Shown here piece after piece: positions 27,376 through 36,137 of a stretch of 64,000 nt of DNA (position 1 is the stretch's first letter; each line of letters begins with the position of its first letter). The translations under genes were made by a program, and so were the position numbers. Below the pieces are notes generated by a model that saw only the letters and a list, made by a program, of their open reading frames with translations, searched no databases and had not been told where the DNA came from. Origin of the DNA: Natranaeroarchaeum sulfidigenes (GTDB lineage: Archaea > Halobacteriota > Halobacteria > Halobacteriales > Natronoarchaeaceae); NCBI RefSeq assembly GCF_017094485.1, contig NZ_CP064786.1:2108001-2172000 (forward strand), in the 5' to 3' direction.

Positions 27376-27756
27376 TCAGTCCAGCTTCCGGTACTCGCGC
27401 GCTTCCTCGGCCCGCTCGACGACCGAGTCGAGTGTGGCTTTCCCGCTGGTCGTCTCGACGCCAGCGTTGACAGCACCCTCCAGCACGGGTGCGTCGGCGA
27501 TCCGTACCTCCGCGTCGCTCATCTCGATCGCCAGCTCGGCGTTCATTACCGCGCTTCCGAGATCGACGAGGACGACGACTCCGTCCCCGTCATCGGCGCG
27601 CTCGATAGCCTCCCGGATCCGTCCCGCGTCGGTTCCGAGCCCATCGTCTTCGCCGCCCGCAGCTTCGATTCGGGCGTCACCAGCCATCTCCTGTGCGACC
27701 TCACAGACCCCTTCCGCGGCGCGGGCACTGTGTGAGACCACAACGAGTCCGATCAT
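27376..27756 (-). CDS. dhaM: PTS-dependent dihydroxyacetone kinase phosphoryl carrier DhaM
   Basis: 126 residues with the mannose-class EIIA fold: it begins IGLVVVSHSARAAEGVCEVA, where His9 is the phosphorylated residue, and has VVVLVDLGSAVMNAELAIE after it. DhaM passes phosphate from HPr of the phosphotransferase system to ADP bound on DhaL, which then phosphorylates dihydroxyacetone on DhaK. Here it has only the EIIA domain, without fused HPr or EI domains as in E. coli, so separate EI and HPr must be encoded elsewhere. It overlaps dhaL by 4 bp and is the last gene of the operon. Confidence 0.93.
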   Translation of the reverse strand: MIGLVVVSHSARAAEGVCEVAQEMAGDARIEAAGGEDDGLGTDAGRIREAIERADDGDGVVVLVDLGSAVMNAELAIEMSDAEVRIADAPVLEGAVNAGVETTSGKATLDSVVERAEEAREYRKLD

Positions 27757-28481
27757 TCCTCCTCGCCCTCCGCTACCTCGTCGGGCATCTCCTCGGGTGC
27801 TGTTTCAGCCTCGGCAGTCGCTTCGACCTCACCGTTGAGATACGTCTGGGCGGTGGCAAGCAGTTCCTCCATGATGTACAGTGTTGACGTCGCGCCGGGG
27901 TCCTGATGGCCGACCGATCGCCAACCTAGATACGATGCCCGTCCCTTTTTCGCCCGGATCGGCGTGGTGAACTCGACGCCCCGCTCGGCGGCGTCGACCG
28001 CCTTTGCCAGCGCTTCGAGGGGCTCTAGATCGTCAGTCTCGATCGACTTCTTGTAGGTGTGGACGGCAGGCGTAAGCGCGTCGACCATCGTCTTCGATCC
28101 GATCTCCGCACCGCCACGGTCCTGAACCTTCTCCAGATACGCCTCGGCGAAGGCGACGCTGGTCTCGGCGGTGATCCCCTCCTCGGAGAACGCCTGACTT
28201 GCAGACATGATCGAGCCGCCGTAGAGCGGACCGGACGCGCCGCCGACCTCCGAGACGAGCGTGACGCCGATCGTCTTCACAAGCTCGGCGGGATCGGCCT
28301 CGTCCATGTCCTGTACTTTCTCGTTTGCCTTTCTGAACCCCCGGGTCATGTTTGCCCCGTGGTCGGCATCGCCGATCGCCGAGTCCAGGTCCGTCAGATG
28401 TGACTTCTCTTCGTCGAGCCGCGCGGTAACGTTTTCGAGTGCCTCTACGACCGCCTCTCGCTGTCGTTCCGTATCACTCAT
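27753..28481 (-). CDS. dhaL: dihydroxyacetone kinase nucleotide-binding subunit DhaL
   Basis: 242 residues of helical barrel. The Mg-ADP site motif is at SAIGDADHGANMTRGFRKA (the conserved G-D-x-D-H-G), with SGPLYGGSIMSASQAF and GGAEIGSKTMVDALTP following. The last 30 residues are an acidic tail (ATAEAETAPEEMPDEVAEGE) absent from bacterial DhaL and in keeping with halophilic adaptation. DhaL holds ADP permanently and is rephosphorylated by DhaM. It lies between dhaK (41 bp gap) and dhaM (overlap). Confidence 0.95.
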   Translation of the reverse strand: MSDTERQREAVVEALENVTARLDEEKSHLTDLDSAIGDADHGANMTRGFRKANEKVQDMDEADPAELVKTIGVTLVSEVGGASGPLYGGSIMSASQAFSEEGITAETSVAFAEAYLEKVQDRGGAEIGSKTMVDALTPAVHTYKKSIETDDLEPLEALAKAVDAAERGVEFTTPIRAKKGRASYLGWRSVGHQDPGATSTLYIMEELLATAQTYLNGEVEATAEAETAPEEMPDEVAEGEEE

Positions 28482-28522
28482 ATTGAACTAGGTGGTGGGA
28501 GACCGCAAAGCGTTTGCGCCGA

Positions 28523-29524
28523 CTATTCCGTCACTGTCAGTCCCGGTGTGTCCGCTGGCGCTGACAGCAACTCTTTGAGTTCGTCATCGACCGCACAGAC
28601 AGTGATCGACGCGCCGTCCATGTCTAGTGAGGTCATGTAGTCGCCGACCCACGCGTCCCAGGTCTCCAGTCCGTGGTCGTCGATCAGCTCCTGCAGACGT
28701 TTGTTGACGACAAACAGTTCCATCAGTGGGGTACCACCCATCCCATTGACGATCGTGACGACCTCCTGGCCGTCGTCCAGGTCGAGATCGTCCAGTACGT
28801 TCTCGGTGAGATGCTCGGTGATCTCGTCGGCGCTCATGATGTCGGTTCGCTCGGTACCCGGCTCGCCGTGGATGCCGATTCCGAGTTCGATCTCGTCCTC
28901 CCCCAGATCGAACGTCGGCTCACCCTTGTCAGGGGTGATACAGGAGGTCAGCGCCGTCCCCATCGTGGCGACGTTGTCGATGACCTTCTCTGCGACACGC
29001 GTCACCTCGTCGAGGTCGGCACCCTCGGCCGCCTTCGCACCAGCCGCCTTGTGGACGAGGATCGTCCCGGCGACGCCGCGCCGACCGGACGTGTACAGCG
29101 AGTCCTCGACGGCAACATCGTCGTTGACGACGACTTGCGAGACATCGACACCCTCCATCCCCGCCATCTCCGCAGCGGTATCGAAGTTCATCACGTCGCC
29201 CTCGTAGTTTTTCACCACGGCAAGGACGCCTTCGCCGCCGTCACACGCTTCGATCATTGACCCAAGCTGGTCCGCGGTCGGCGACGTGAACACCTCTCCG
29301 GCCGCTGCGCCATCGAGCATTCCGTCCCCAATGAAGCCACCGTGTGTCGGTTCGTGACCGCTTCCCCCGCCCGAGACGATCCCTACCTTCCCGTCGACAG
29401 GCGCGTCCGCTCGAACGAGCACTTCAGCATCGTCGAGCCGCCGGAGTCGATCAGGGTACGCCGCTACCATTCCGTCGAGCATCTCGTCGACGACGTCTTC
29501 CGGGTCGTTGATGAGCTTCTTCAT
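28523..29524 (-). CDS. dhaK: dihydroxyacetone kinase substrate-binding subunit DhaK
   Basis: 333 residues. The N-terminal domain carries SGGGSGHEPTHGGFIGDGML, the DHA pocket, and the catalytic His that forms a covalent hemiaminal with dihydroxyacetone is in ELGIGIHGEPGTE. Length matches bacterial DhaK. The product, dihydroxyacetone phosphate, enters glycolysis; DHA is a common carbon source in brines, released by Dunaliella-type algae and Salinibacter. An AT-rich TATTTAAT stretch on the minus strand near 29555-29562 could be its own promoter. Confidence 0.95.
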   Translation of the reverse strand: MKKLINDPEDVVDEMLDGMVAAYPDRLRRLDDAEVLVRADAPVDGKVGIVSGGGSGHEPTHGGFIGDGMLDGAAAGEVFTSPTADQLGSMIEACDGGEGVLAVVKNYEGDVMNFDTAAEMAGMEGVDVSQVVVNDDVAVEDSLYTSGRRGVAGTILVHKAAGAKAAEGADLDEVTRVAEKVIDNVATMGTALTSCITPDKGEPTFDLGEDEIELGIGIHGEPGTERTDIMSADEITEHLTENVLDDLDLDDGQEVVTIVNGMGGTPLMELFVVNKRLQELIDDHGLETWDAWVGDYMTSLDMDGASITVCAVDDELKELLSAPADTPGLTVTE

Positions 29525-29642
29525 AGTTCATAGTGTACTTTATTCGGAGAGATTAAATATGTGCGTGCTCGTTCTGGGGAGATATATAGAGGAGCTGTAT
29601 GTATCGATCCCTGTCATCCGAGGTAGAACCTGTTGGAGATAA

Positions 29643-29771
29643 TTAGCTTGCCTCGGAAGGATCGAAATCCCGGCCAAAAAACGTGTTGAGTGCCATTTTC
29701 GCCCCGATATACGATCCGACAACAACAATTACAAATCCGATCACGATATTGAGGGCAAGTTCAACTATCAT
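29643..29771 (-). CDS. 42-residue single-helix membrane protein upstream of dhaKLM
   Basis: A short frame from ATG 29771 to TAA 29643 encodes 42 residues: a short start (MIVELAL), one clear membrane helix of about 19 residues (NIVIGFVIVVVGSYIGAKM) with a small-residue G-S-Y-I-G-A motif suited to helix packing, and a short soluble tail with FFGRDFDPSEAS. Composition and GC use are protein-like, unlike the flanking spacer. It reads in the same direction as dhaK, 118 bp upstream of it. A role as a small subunit or regulator of DHA uptake is speculation; no family is recognised. Confidence 0.6.
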   Translation of the reverse strand: MIVELALNIVIGFVIVVVGSYIGAKMALNTFFGRDFDPSEAS

Positions 29772-29944
29772 ATGACAGATATACAGTCGAGCAAAAAAAA
29801 GACTTCATCGGTTCGATAGGCTCATGTAGTGAACGAATGGTTCTCATCTTGGGCTTCAACGGACCCTAACAGACACAGATCGATCGCGAAATACCGATGC
29901 CTTACAGGCAGAGCAGGGCGAGTGCGTCGGGGTTTACCGCACAC

Positions 29945-30532
29945 TCACTCGCTTATAAACTTGTTATCCCGCCAGTTGACGCCACCGCCGTTCGAGTCGT
30001 TGTCGCCCGCACCCTCGACGACTTCGATCGAACTCGGGCGGGGGTCGCCGTCGACGATTCGCGTCGCTTCGAGGTCGCCGTCCCGTTCGGTGATCGCAGT
30101 GAGCGTCCCCTTTTCGGATTCCTTGGCGATCTCACAGAGTACCTGGAACATCTCGTACTGCAGGGTCGTGTTCTGCAGAACGGTTTCGCGATCCCCTTTG
30201 AACGCAGCAAACTCGACGAGTTCGGACTCGGGTTCGTCCTCTTCTTCGTCACCCCACTGTGGGCCGCTCTTTCGTCGACGCACCTCCTCGGGTTCTTCGT
30301 ACACGCGGTTTTCCGTTACGCTCGCTTTCAACTGTGCCGTCGGAGTGTACTTGCTCAACGACTTGTCGGTCGCCACCGCTTTCAGAATGAGCGTGTTGTT
30401 CCGACGGGTGATATCTACGTCGTCGATACCGTCGGGCAGTGATGGGTCGTCGAAGAAGTCGTGGACGTCTTCGAGTGGCAGTTCCAGTGTCGAGTGGAGC
30501 CGATAAACGTGGCTGGAATTGTCTGTTGACAT
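29945..30532 (-). CDS. conserved haloarchaeal protein of unknown function
   Basis: 195 residues, soluble and acidic. It starts with HVYRLHSTLELPLEDVHDFF and a beta-strand region (DDVDITRRNNTLILKAV, YTPTAQLKASVTENRVYEEP), then a charged linker (RRKSGPQWGDEEEDEPESE) and a second segment with AAFKGDRETVLQNTTLQYEMFQVLCEIAKESEKG. The end is a low-complexity Gly/Asn tail. From memory similar proteins are widespread in haloarchaea. No catalytic motif is visible. It is convergent with nothing and faces the KDPG aldolase divergently across a 159-bp spacer. Confidence 0.75.
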   Translation of the reverse strand: MSTDNSSHVYRLHSTLELPLEDVHDFFDDPSLPDGIDDVDITRRNNTLILKAVATDKSLSKYTPTAQLKASVTENRVYEEPEEVRRRKSGPQWGDEEEDEPESELVEFAAFKGDRETVLQNTTLQYEMFQVLCEIAKESEKGTLTAITERDGDLEATRIVDGDPRPSSIEVVEGAGDNDSNGGGVNWRDNKFISE

Positions 30533-30691
30533 GATTGTGTCGAGGGGGTACGACGGCCGCTCGGTTACCTGTATCTACGGCCCCACGGCTTATATGGCCT
30601 TTCGTTTCCTTCTTTCGCACCTTACCGAAAGGAACAATCGGGCACGGACCAAAGAAAAGCAGTTATCCCACCGGATCGAGAACTGGCTGCC

Positions 30692-31339
30692 ATGAGCACG
30701 CACGAGAACATGCAACAGCTAGTCGATAGCGGAGTAATCGCGGTGCTGCGCGGCGTCGACGAAGCGGACGTCGAACAGGTAGCCGAAGCCCTGATCGAGG
30801 GCGGCGTGACGACGCTCGAAGTTACCGCCGACACGCCGGGTGCGATCGACATGATCGGCGATCTCGCAGCGGCATACGAGGATCGCGAGGACGTCCTCAT
30901 CGGTGCCGGGACAGTGCTCGACGCCGAAACAGCACGGTCCGCCCTGCTCGCCGGTGCGGAGTTCGTCGTCTGCCCGAGCTTTCACGAGGACGTCGTCGAG
31001 ACCTGCAATCGCTACGGTGCGGTCGTCGCGCCGGGCGTCGCCACTCCCACCGAAGCGATCGAAGCCTACGAAACTGGCGCGGATCTCGTGAAGCTGTTCC
31101 CCGCCTCGGATCTCGGCGCGAGCTATCTTGGCAGTATCAAGGGACCACTCGGCCAGATCCCGATCGTCCCGACCGGCGGTATCGGGCCGGATAACGCCGG
31201 AGAGTTCATCGAGGCCGGTGCCTGCGCCGTCGGTGCTGGCGGGTCGCTGATCGACGCCGAAGCGATAGAAGCTGGCAAGTACGACGTACTCACCGAAAAC
31301 GCAGAAGCGCTCGTTGCTGCAGTCGAAGACGCCCGATAG
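30692..31339 (+). CDS. eda: 2-dehydro-3-deoxy-phosphogluconate (KDPG) aldolase
   Basis: 215 residues of TIM barrel. The Schiff-base lysine is K134 in DLVKLFPASDLG, the catalytic Glu lies in TTLEVTADTPGA, and phosphate-binding PTGGIGPDNAGEFIEAGA closes the barrel. It cleaves KDPG to pyruvate and glyceraldehyde 3-phosphate in the semi-phosphorylative Entner-Doudoroff path that haloarchaea use for glucose. This is the bacterial-type (Eda) enzyme rather than the archaeal KdgA of the DHDPS family. It sits 1.4 kb from GfcR, a regulator of sugar breakdown genes in haloarchaea, which fits. Confidence 0.94.
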   Translation: MSTHENMQQLVDSGVIAVLRGVDEADVEQVAEALIEGGVTTLEVTADTPGAIDMIGDLAAAYEDREDVLIGAGTVLDAETARSALLAGAEFVVCPSFHEDVVETCNRYGAVVAPGVATPTEAIEAYETGADLVKLFPASDLGASYLGSIKGPLGQIPIVPTGGIGPDNAGEFIEAGACAVGAGGSLIDAEAIEAGKYDVLTENAEALVAAVEDAR

Positions 31340-31530
31340 CCCGCAGAAGACTGCGCCTGTTCAGCGCATATAAAGCGCTAGTATATGTGCCCCAATCCTC
31401 ACTGACGATCAGTGCAATTTCTGTATTGTGCAACAGAGCCCACTACTCGGATTGGGTACCACCGACCCGAACGATGCTGTCCAGCCTCCGGACTACACAG
31501 AGCCGCGCATGACGAGTCGAGGAAGGTGGC

Positions 31531-32073
31531 ATGTCTGTACTTGATTCGAGCCGAAGTCCGGGGCCAATTGAACTCACGACGAGCCAAGAGACTGTCCTGC
31601 AGGAGCTGGCTCGGCAGTATCACCAGCATGGCGAGCCAGTAAAAGGAAAGGAGATCGGGGAACGGATCGGACGGTGTGCAGGAACGGTGAGAAACCAGAT
31701 GCAGAGCCTGAAACGTCTTGGTCTAGTTGAGGGGGTACCAGGTCCGGACGGCGGCTACGAACCGACCACAAAGACACTGGAAATACTCGGAATGAAATCC
31801 CCAGAGAAAGGTACAATCGTCCCTGTGTTCAAGAACGGTGACCCAGTCAAAGATGCAAGCGTTATCCGCATCGATATGTCTGCCGTCTATCATCCGACCA
31901 CCTGTCGGGCGGAGCTACAGGTGACGGGCGAAGTCGATACGTTCGAGCGAGGAGATCGGATCACAGTCGGCCCCATGCCCGTGTCCGGACTCAGGCTTAC
32001 CGGAACTTTCTCCGGCACTGACAGTACTGGTACCAAGCTGATGGTATCTATCGAAGAAATGGACACTGAGTGA
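31531..32073 (+). CDS. winged-helix regulator with C-terminal beta domain
   Basis: 180 residues. The N-terminal winged helix (about 15-75) reads TSQETVLQELARQYHQHGEP, then KGKEIGERIGRCAGTVRNQM as the recognition region and SLKRLGLVEGVPGPDGGYEP as wing. The C-terminal half (about 95-175) is beta-rich with no known catalytic residues (VFKNGDPVKDASVIRIDMSA, TCRAELQVTGEVDTF, ERGDRITVGPMPVSGLRLTG), perhaps a ligand- or regulator-binding domain. Such Rrf2/HrcA-like proteins occur widely in archaea. It ends 5 bp before the 3' end of gfcR, convergent. Confidence 0.8.
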   Translation: MSVLDSSRSPGPIELTTSQETVLQELARQYHQHGEPVKGKEIGERIGRCAGTVRNQMQSLKRLGLVEGVPGPDGGYEPTTKTLEILGMKSPEKGTIVPVFKNGDPVKDASVIRIDMSAVYHPTTCRAELQVTGEVDTFERGDRITVGPMPVSGLRLTGTFSGTDSTGTKLMVSIEEMDTE

Positions 32074-32077
32074 TGGC

Positions 32078-32722
32078 TCACTCTTCGCCGACGCTTATGA
32101 CCTTCAGCAGCGAGTAGACCGGAATCCCTTCGATCTCGTCGATCCCCTGTTTATCGGCCAGTACGATGCAGGCGACAGGCTCTCCACCTTCATCTTCTAT
32201 CGCCTCGACAGTTTCTCGCATCGTGGTTCCGCTGGTAATGGTATCGTCGACGATGTAACACTCGCGGTCTCGAATCTGGGCGAAGTTTCTAGAGAAGGTT
32301 CCACCGAGATCTTCGATATCGCCCTCTTCCCACTGGTGCTTTCGCGGTGCGTACGTCCCCAGATCGGTATCGAGTTCGGCCGCAACTGTCGTCGCGAGTG
32401 GAGCCCCTGCTTTTTCTATACCGATCGTGAGGTCGACGTCGTCGCCGTGTTTAGCGAGCATATCAGCCATCACCGCACCCATGTGGGTGAGCCGGTTACT
32501 ATCACGCCCGATCGCGCTCCAGTCGACGTGAATATCGGCCGGGCCGCCAGCCGCCTGTGATGGGGCGGTCGTGTCGGCTGTCTCCGATCCTGCGCCGCTC
32601 CGCTCGACCAGCCAGCTCGCCGTCTCCCGCGAGACGTTCAACTCGTCCGCAATCTCTCCCTTCGAGAGACCGCGGTCCGCGAGCTCCGCGGAGCTCTCGA
32701 TGAGATCGTCAACGTTTTTCAT
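32078..32722 (-). CDS. gfcR: GfcR transcriptional regulator, HTH plus phosphoribosyltransferase-like domain
   Basis: 214 residues. The N-terminal HTH has KGEIADELNVSRETASWLVE. The C-terminal domain is a type I phosphoribosyltransferase fold with the PRPP-binding motif YIVDDTITSGTTMRETVEAI (D-D-x-x-x-T/S-G-x-T). In Haloferax volcanii the homologue GfcR is required for sugar catabolism through the ED and fructose paths, and it probably senses PRPP or a sugar phosphate rather than making nucleotides. The KDPG aldolase gene nearby fits. A TTTATA-type box on the minus strand at 32743-32753 is its promoter. Confidence 0.93.
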   Translation of the reverse strand: MKNVDDLIESSAELADRGLSKGEIADELNVSRETASWLVERSGAGSETADTTAPSQAAGGPADIHVDWSAIGRDSNRLTHMGAVMADMLAKHGDDVDLTIGIEKAGAPLATTVAAELDTDLGTYAPRKHQWEEGDIEDLGGTFSRNFAQIRDRECYIVDDTITSGTTMRETVEAIEDEGGEPVACIVLADKQGIDEIEGIPVYSLLKVISVGEE

Positions 32723-32742
32723 ACCTCTCCGTTCGGGACCTG

Positions 32743-32753
32743 TTTTTATAAAG
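32743..32753 (-). promoter_or_regulatory. TATA-like box of gfcR
   Basis: On the minus strand CTTTATAAAAA ends about 20 nt before the ATG at 32722, consistent with a leaderless transcript. Confidence 0.5.
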
Positions 32754-32874
32754 ACTGCGAGAGGGTAGCCTATCGACCAGGGTGTTTCAGCGTGGGCAAA
32801 AACGGTGGCGGCGAGTTCACTCGATCCGCGATAATTCCGTTCTCTTCGGATTCCAGGCCGAAGAGGACTCCTCC

Positions 32875-34767
32875 CTATTGCTCCTCGTCGCTGTCGTCAA
32901 CATCCTCGAAGTCGGCGTCAACGAACTCCTCGCCCTCGGCGTCGGCACCGGGACCGGCAGCGCCACCGGGACCGCCCGCCGCTCCGCCCATGCCGCCGGG
33001 ACCTGCCGCACCGGCCTGAGCTTCCTGCTGGTACATTTGCTTGCCGATCTCCTGAAGCGCGTCGCTCAGACTCTCGGTTGCGTCCTCGTACTCCTCTTTG
33101 CCGGCGTCTTCGTCTTCGAGCGCCGCCTCTACGTTCTCTATCTCGGCCTCGATATCCTCGACCAGCGCCTCGTCGAGATCTTCCTCGTTCTCTTCGAGAA
33201 GGGTGTTCGCACGCTGGATGGACTCCTCGGCGGCGTTACGGGCCTCGATTCGCTCGCGGCGTTCCTGGTCCTCCTCGGCGTGCTGGGCCGCCTCCTGTTG
33301 CATCCGTTCGATTTCCTCGTCGGAGAGGCCAGCACCGCCCTCGATCGTGATCTCCTCGGCGTTACCGGAGCCTTTGTCCTCGGCCTGTACGTTGACGATA
33401 CCGTTCTCGTCGATGCTGAAGCCGACCTCGATCTGGGGGGTTCCGGCGGGCGCTGGCGGGATCCCTGTCAGGTGGAACTCGCCGAGCATCTCGTTTTCGT
33501 TTGCGATCTCGCGTTCACCCTGGAAGACGCGCACCTGTACGGATGTCTGGTTGTCAGCGGCCGTGGTGAATATCTTCGACTCCTCCGTGGGAATCGTCGT
33601 GTTCTTCTCGATGAGTCGCTCGAAGAGGCCGCCTTTGACCTCGATACCGAGCGAGAGTGGCGTCACGTCGAGCAGGACGATATCGTCGACCTCGCCTCCG
33701 AGCACACCACCCTGGATCGCCGCGCCGAGTGCGACTGCCTCGTCGGGATTGACGTTCTTTTTCGGCTCCTTGCCGGTCATCTCCTCGACTTTCTCCTGGA
33801 CCTGCGGCATCCGCGTGGAGCCACCAACCATGAGCACTTCGTCGATATCGTCTTTGGATTTGCCAGCGTCGTCGAGGGCCTGCTCGGTCGGCTCAACAGT
33901 TCGTTCGACCAGATCGGCAGTCAGGGACTCGAATTTCGCACGCGTAAGACTCTCCTCTAGGTGTACCGGGCCGCTGTCGGTGGCCGTGATGAACGGGAGA
34001 TTGATCTCGGTTTCTTTGCGCGAGGAGAGCTCGATCTTGGCCTCCTCGGCAGCGTCTTTCAGCCGCTGGAGCGCCTGTCGGTCCTCAGTGAGATCGATCC
34101 CGTGTTCGTTCTCGAACTCCTCGGCTAGCCAGTCGATGATCGCGTGGTCCCAGTCGTCACCACCGAGATCGTTGTCCCCGTTAGTGGCGACGACCTCGTA
34201 GACGCCACCACCGAGGTCGAGAATCGAGACGTCGAACGTTCCGCCACCGAGGTCGTAGACGAGGACAGTCTGATCCCGATCCTCGTCGATCCCGTAGGCC
34301 ATCGACGCGGCGGTCGGCTCGTTGACGATGCGTTCGACCTCGAAGCCAGCGATCTCGCCGGCGTCCTTGGTCGCCTGACGCTGGCGGTCGCTGAAGTACG
34401 CCGGGACAGTGATAACGGCCTTCTCGATCTCGTCGCCGAGATACTCCTCGGCGTCGTGTTTGATCTTCTGGAGGATCATCGCCGAGACCTGCTCTGGCGT
34501 ATACTCCTCGTCGTCGATCTGGACAGTATAGTCCTCCTCGCCCATGTGGCGCTTGATCGACTCGATCGTCCGGTCGGGGTTCTGGATCGCCTGATTCTTC
34601 GCCGGTTTACCGACGAGTCGCTCGCCGTCATCCGTGAAGGAGACCGCAGAGGGCGTCGTTCGTTCCCCCTCCCCGTTTACGATAATCTCGGGATCTCCGC
34701 CTTCCATGACCGCGAACGCGCTGTTCGTCGTACCGAGGTCGATACCGAGAATCTTGTTACTGGCCAT
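32875..34767 (-). CDS. dnaK: molecular chaperone DnaK (Hsp70)
   Basis: From ATG 34767 the protein has 630 residues and starts at the phosphate-1 motif ([20 protein letters not shown]). The nucleotide domain has [19 protein letters not shown] and the substrate domain includes [14 protein letters not shown], followed by the helical lid ([20 protein letters not shown]). The C-terminus is Gly/Ala-rich then ends in an acidic EEVD-like tail ([17 protein letters not shown]). It refolds proteins with GrpE and DnaJ. Upstream is grpE on the same strand; dnaJ is not next to it and is absent from the window, which differs from the usual grpE-dnaK-dnaJ cluster. Confidence 0.98.
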   Translation of the reverse strand: MASNKILGIDLGTTNSAFAVMEGGDPEIIVNGEGERTTPSAVSFTDDGERLVGKPAKNQAIQNPDRTIESIKRHMGEEDYTVQIDDEEYTPEQVSAMILQKIKHDAEEYLGDEIEKAVITVPAYFSDRQRQATKDAGEIAGFEVERIVNEPTAASMAYGIDEDRDQTVLVYDLGGGTFDVSILDLGGGVYEVVATNGDNDLGGDDWDHAIIDWLAEEFENEHGIDLTEDRQALQRLKDAAEEAKIELSSRKETEINLPFITATDSGPVHLEESLTRAKFESLTADLVERTVEPTEQALDDAGKSKDDIDEVLMVGGSTRMPQVQEKVEEMTGKEPKKNVNPDEAVALGAAIQGGVLGGEVDDIVLLDVTPLSLGIEVKGGLFERLIEKNTTIPTEESKIFTTAADNQTSVQVRVFQGEREIANENEMLGEFHLTGIPPAPAGTPQIEVGFSIDENGIVNVQAEDKGSGNAEEITIEGGAGLSDEEIERMQQEAAQHAEEDQERRERIEARNAAEESIQRANTLLEENEEDLDEALVEDIEAEIENVEAALEDEDAGKEEYEDATESLSDALQEIGKQMYQQEAQAGAAGPGGMGGAAGGPGGAAGPGADAEGEEFVDADFEDVDDSDEEQ

Positions 34768-34793
34768 CTTGCAAGAGGATTGTAGGCTGTTCC

Positions 34794-34800
34794 GTATAAA
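34794..34800 (-). promoter_or_regulatory. TATA-like box of dnaK
   Basis: TTTATAC on the minus strand lies 26 nt before the dnaK start. It shows that dnaK can be transcribed separately from grpE, which ends about 150 bp further upstream. Confidence 0.55.
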
Positions 34801-34952
34801 CCTTTCTACACACCGAGATGCGAACGAATTAAAACCAACGGTAGCGGCCACGATGCCGTGGTTTTCATTCCGGTTCGAGCTCTTCTTTTATTGTGCATTC
34901 GGGACTCCATCCGGGGTGAGCACACTGCCGATTACCTCTCACGGCCAGATCG

Positions 34953-36038
34953 TTACTCGTCGTTGTCGTCGTCCGGCTCCCCGGTTTCCGGATCCGCCTT
35001 GACGTCTTCTTCTGGCTCGTCCCCTTCGTCGTCTTCATCGCTTTCTTCCTCCTCCCCTTCGACGTCCTCCTCCTGACCTTCATCGTCATCGGCTTCGTCT
35101 TCTTCGGCGTCGTCCGCTGGTTCATCTCGTTCTGCGTCGTCGCCTTCACCGTCTACTTCGCTGTCCGTTTCCTGCCTTTCGTCGTCCTCGGCTCCCTCCG
35201 CCTCAGCGCCTTCGCTTTCGGCATCCGACTCAGTATCTTCGGGTTCGGCATCGTCGCCAGCGCTTTCGGCGTCTTGCTCCTCGACGTCCCCGTCTTCTGT
35301 GTCCGTTTCGGCATCTTCGTCATCGGTATCATCGGTTTCCTCGGCTTCGGCTTCAGCACCGGTGCTGACGGTGACCTGTGCCGACTGGATCAGTTTGTCC
35401 GCGATCTCGTAGCCGGGGCGGTACAGCTCCGAGACGGTCCCCTCTGGCTCGTCGCTGTCGACCCGCATCATCACTTCGTGTTTGTTCGGGTCGACCTCTG
35501 CGCCGGGCTCCGGCTCGATCGGCGAGACGTTCTCGTCTTCGAGGATCCGATCGAACGATTTGAGCGTCATCTCGACGCCCTCACGGATGCTCTCGACGTT
35601 GTCGTGGTCCTGATCCGCGGCCCGCAGCAAGTTGTCCCGCACCTCGACCAGCCGCTCGACGAGATCCTCGGCCGCGCGCTCTTTGATCCGTTCTTTCTCT
35701 CGCTCCTGACGCTGCTTGTAGTTCTGGAACTCCGCTTGCTTCTGTTTGAGGCGCTCCTCCAGATCGTCGATCGTTGCCTCGCGCTCGTCGAGGTCCGCCC
35801 GAGCGTCCTCCAGTTCAGCCTCGGTTTCGGCCAGTTCGTCCTGTGTCGATTCGAGGGCGTCCTCTAGTTCGTCGACCGCCCCGTTGAGCTGGATGGCGAT
35901 CTCGGCCAGCGACTTCACCTCCTGGCCGAGCTCCGGATCCCGGTCGGCGACCTGTGCGACCAGATCCTCCCGGATCTGTAACTCGACGTCCTCCTCCGGA
36001 TCCGGCGCGACGGCCTCGGCTCCCTCGTCTTCGGTCAT
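34953..36038 (-). CDS. grpE: nucleotide exchange factor GrpE with long acidic tail
   Basis: 361 residues, far longer than the usual 180-230. Residues about 1-45 are an acidic start, about 45-130 a long coiled coil (LNGAVDELEDALESTQDELAE, EATIDDLEERLKQKQ), and about 100-230 the GrpE core with FQNYKQRQEREKERI and the beta-wing region (NKHEVMMRVDSDEPEGTVSE, ELYRPGYEIADKLIQSAQVTV). From about 231 to the end lies a low-complexity Glu/Asp-rich tail of about 130 residues with almost no hydrophobic residues. GrpE exchanges ADP on DnaK. The tail may keep the chaperone soluble at high salt or be a flexible spacer. Confidence 0.95.
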   Translation of the reverse strand: MTEDEGAEAVAPDPEEDVELQIREDLVAQVADRDPELGQEVKSLAEIAIQLNGAVDELEDALESTQDELAETEAELEDARADLDEREATIDDLEERLKQKQAEFQNYKQRQEREKERIKERAAEDLVERLVEVRDNLLRAADQDHDNVESIREGVEMTLKSFDRILEDENVSPIEPEPGAEVDPNKHEVMMRVDSDEPEGTVSELYRPGYEIADKLIQSAQVTVSTGAEAEAEETDDTDDEDAETDTEDGDVEEQDAESAGDDAEPEDTESDAESEGAEAEGAEDDERQETDSEVDGEGDDAERDEPADDAEEDEADDDEGQEEDVEGEEEESDEDDEGDEPEEDVKADPETGEPDDDNDE

Positions 36039-36061
36039 GGCCGGTACAAGCCGTCCGGCAA

Positions 36062-36068
36062 GTATAAG
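36062..36068 (-). promoter_or_regulatory. TATA-like box of grpE
   Basis: On the minus strand CTTATAC lies 23 nt before the grpE ATG at 36038. The spacer to the divergent helicase gene is only 99 bp, so both promoters are packed together. Confidence 0.5.
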
Positions 36069-36137
36069 GGTTCAGGAAACCGGTCGCCGCGACCACTTTC
36101 GGGACCGTTTTTGTAGCCTCCGTGTCTACGCGGGGAC

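Noticed and set aside
32782-33960. 392-residue open frame opposite dnaK
   Set aside because: It is antisense to the well-conserved dnaK gene; its Leu/Val/Arg-rich product reflects the complement of acidic codons in GC-rich DNA.
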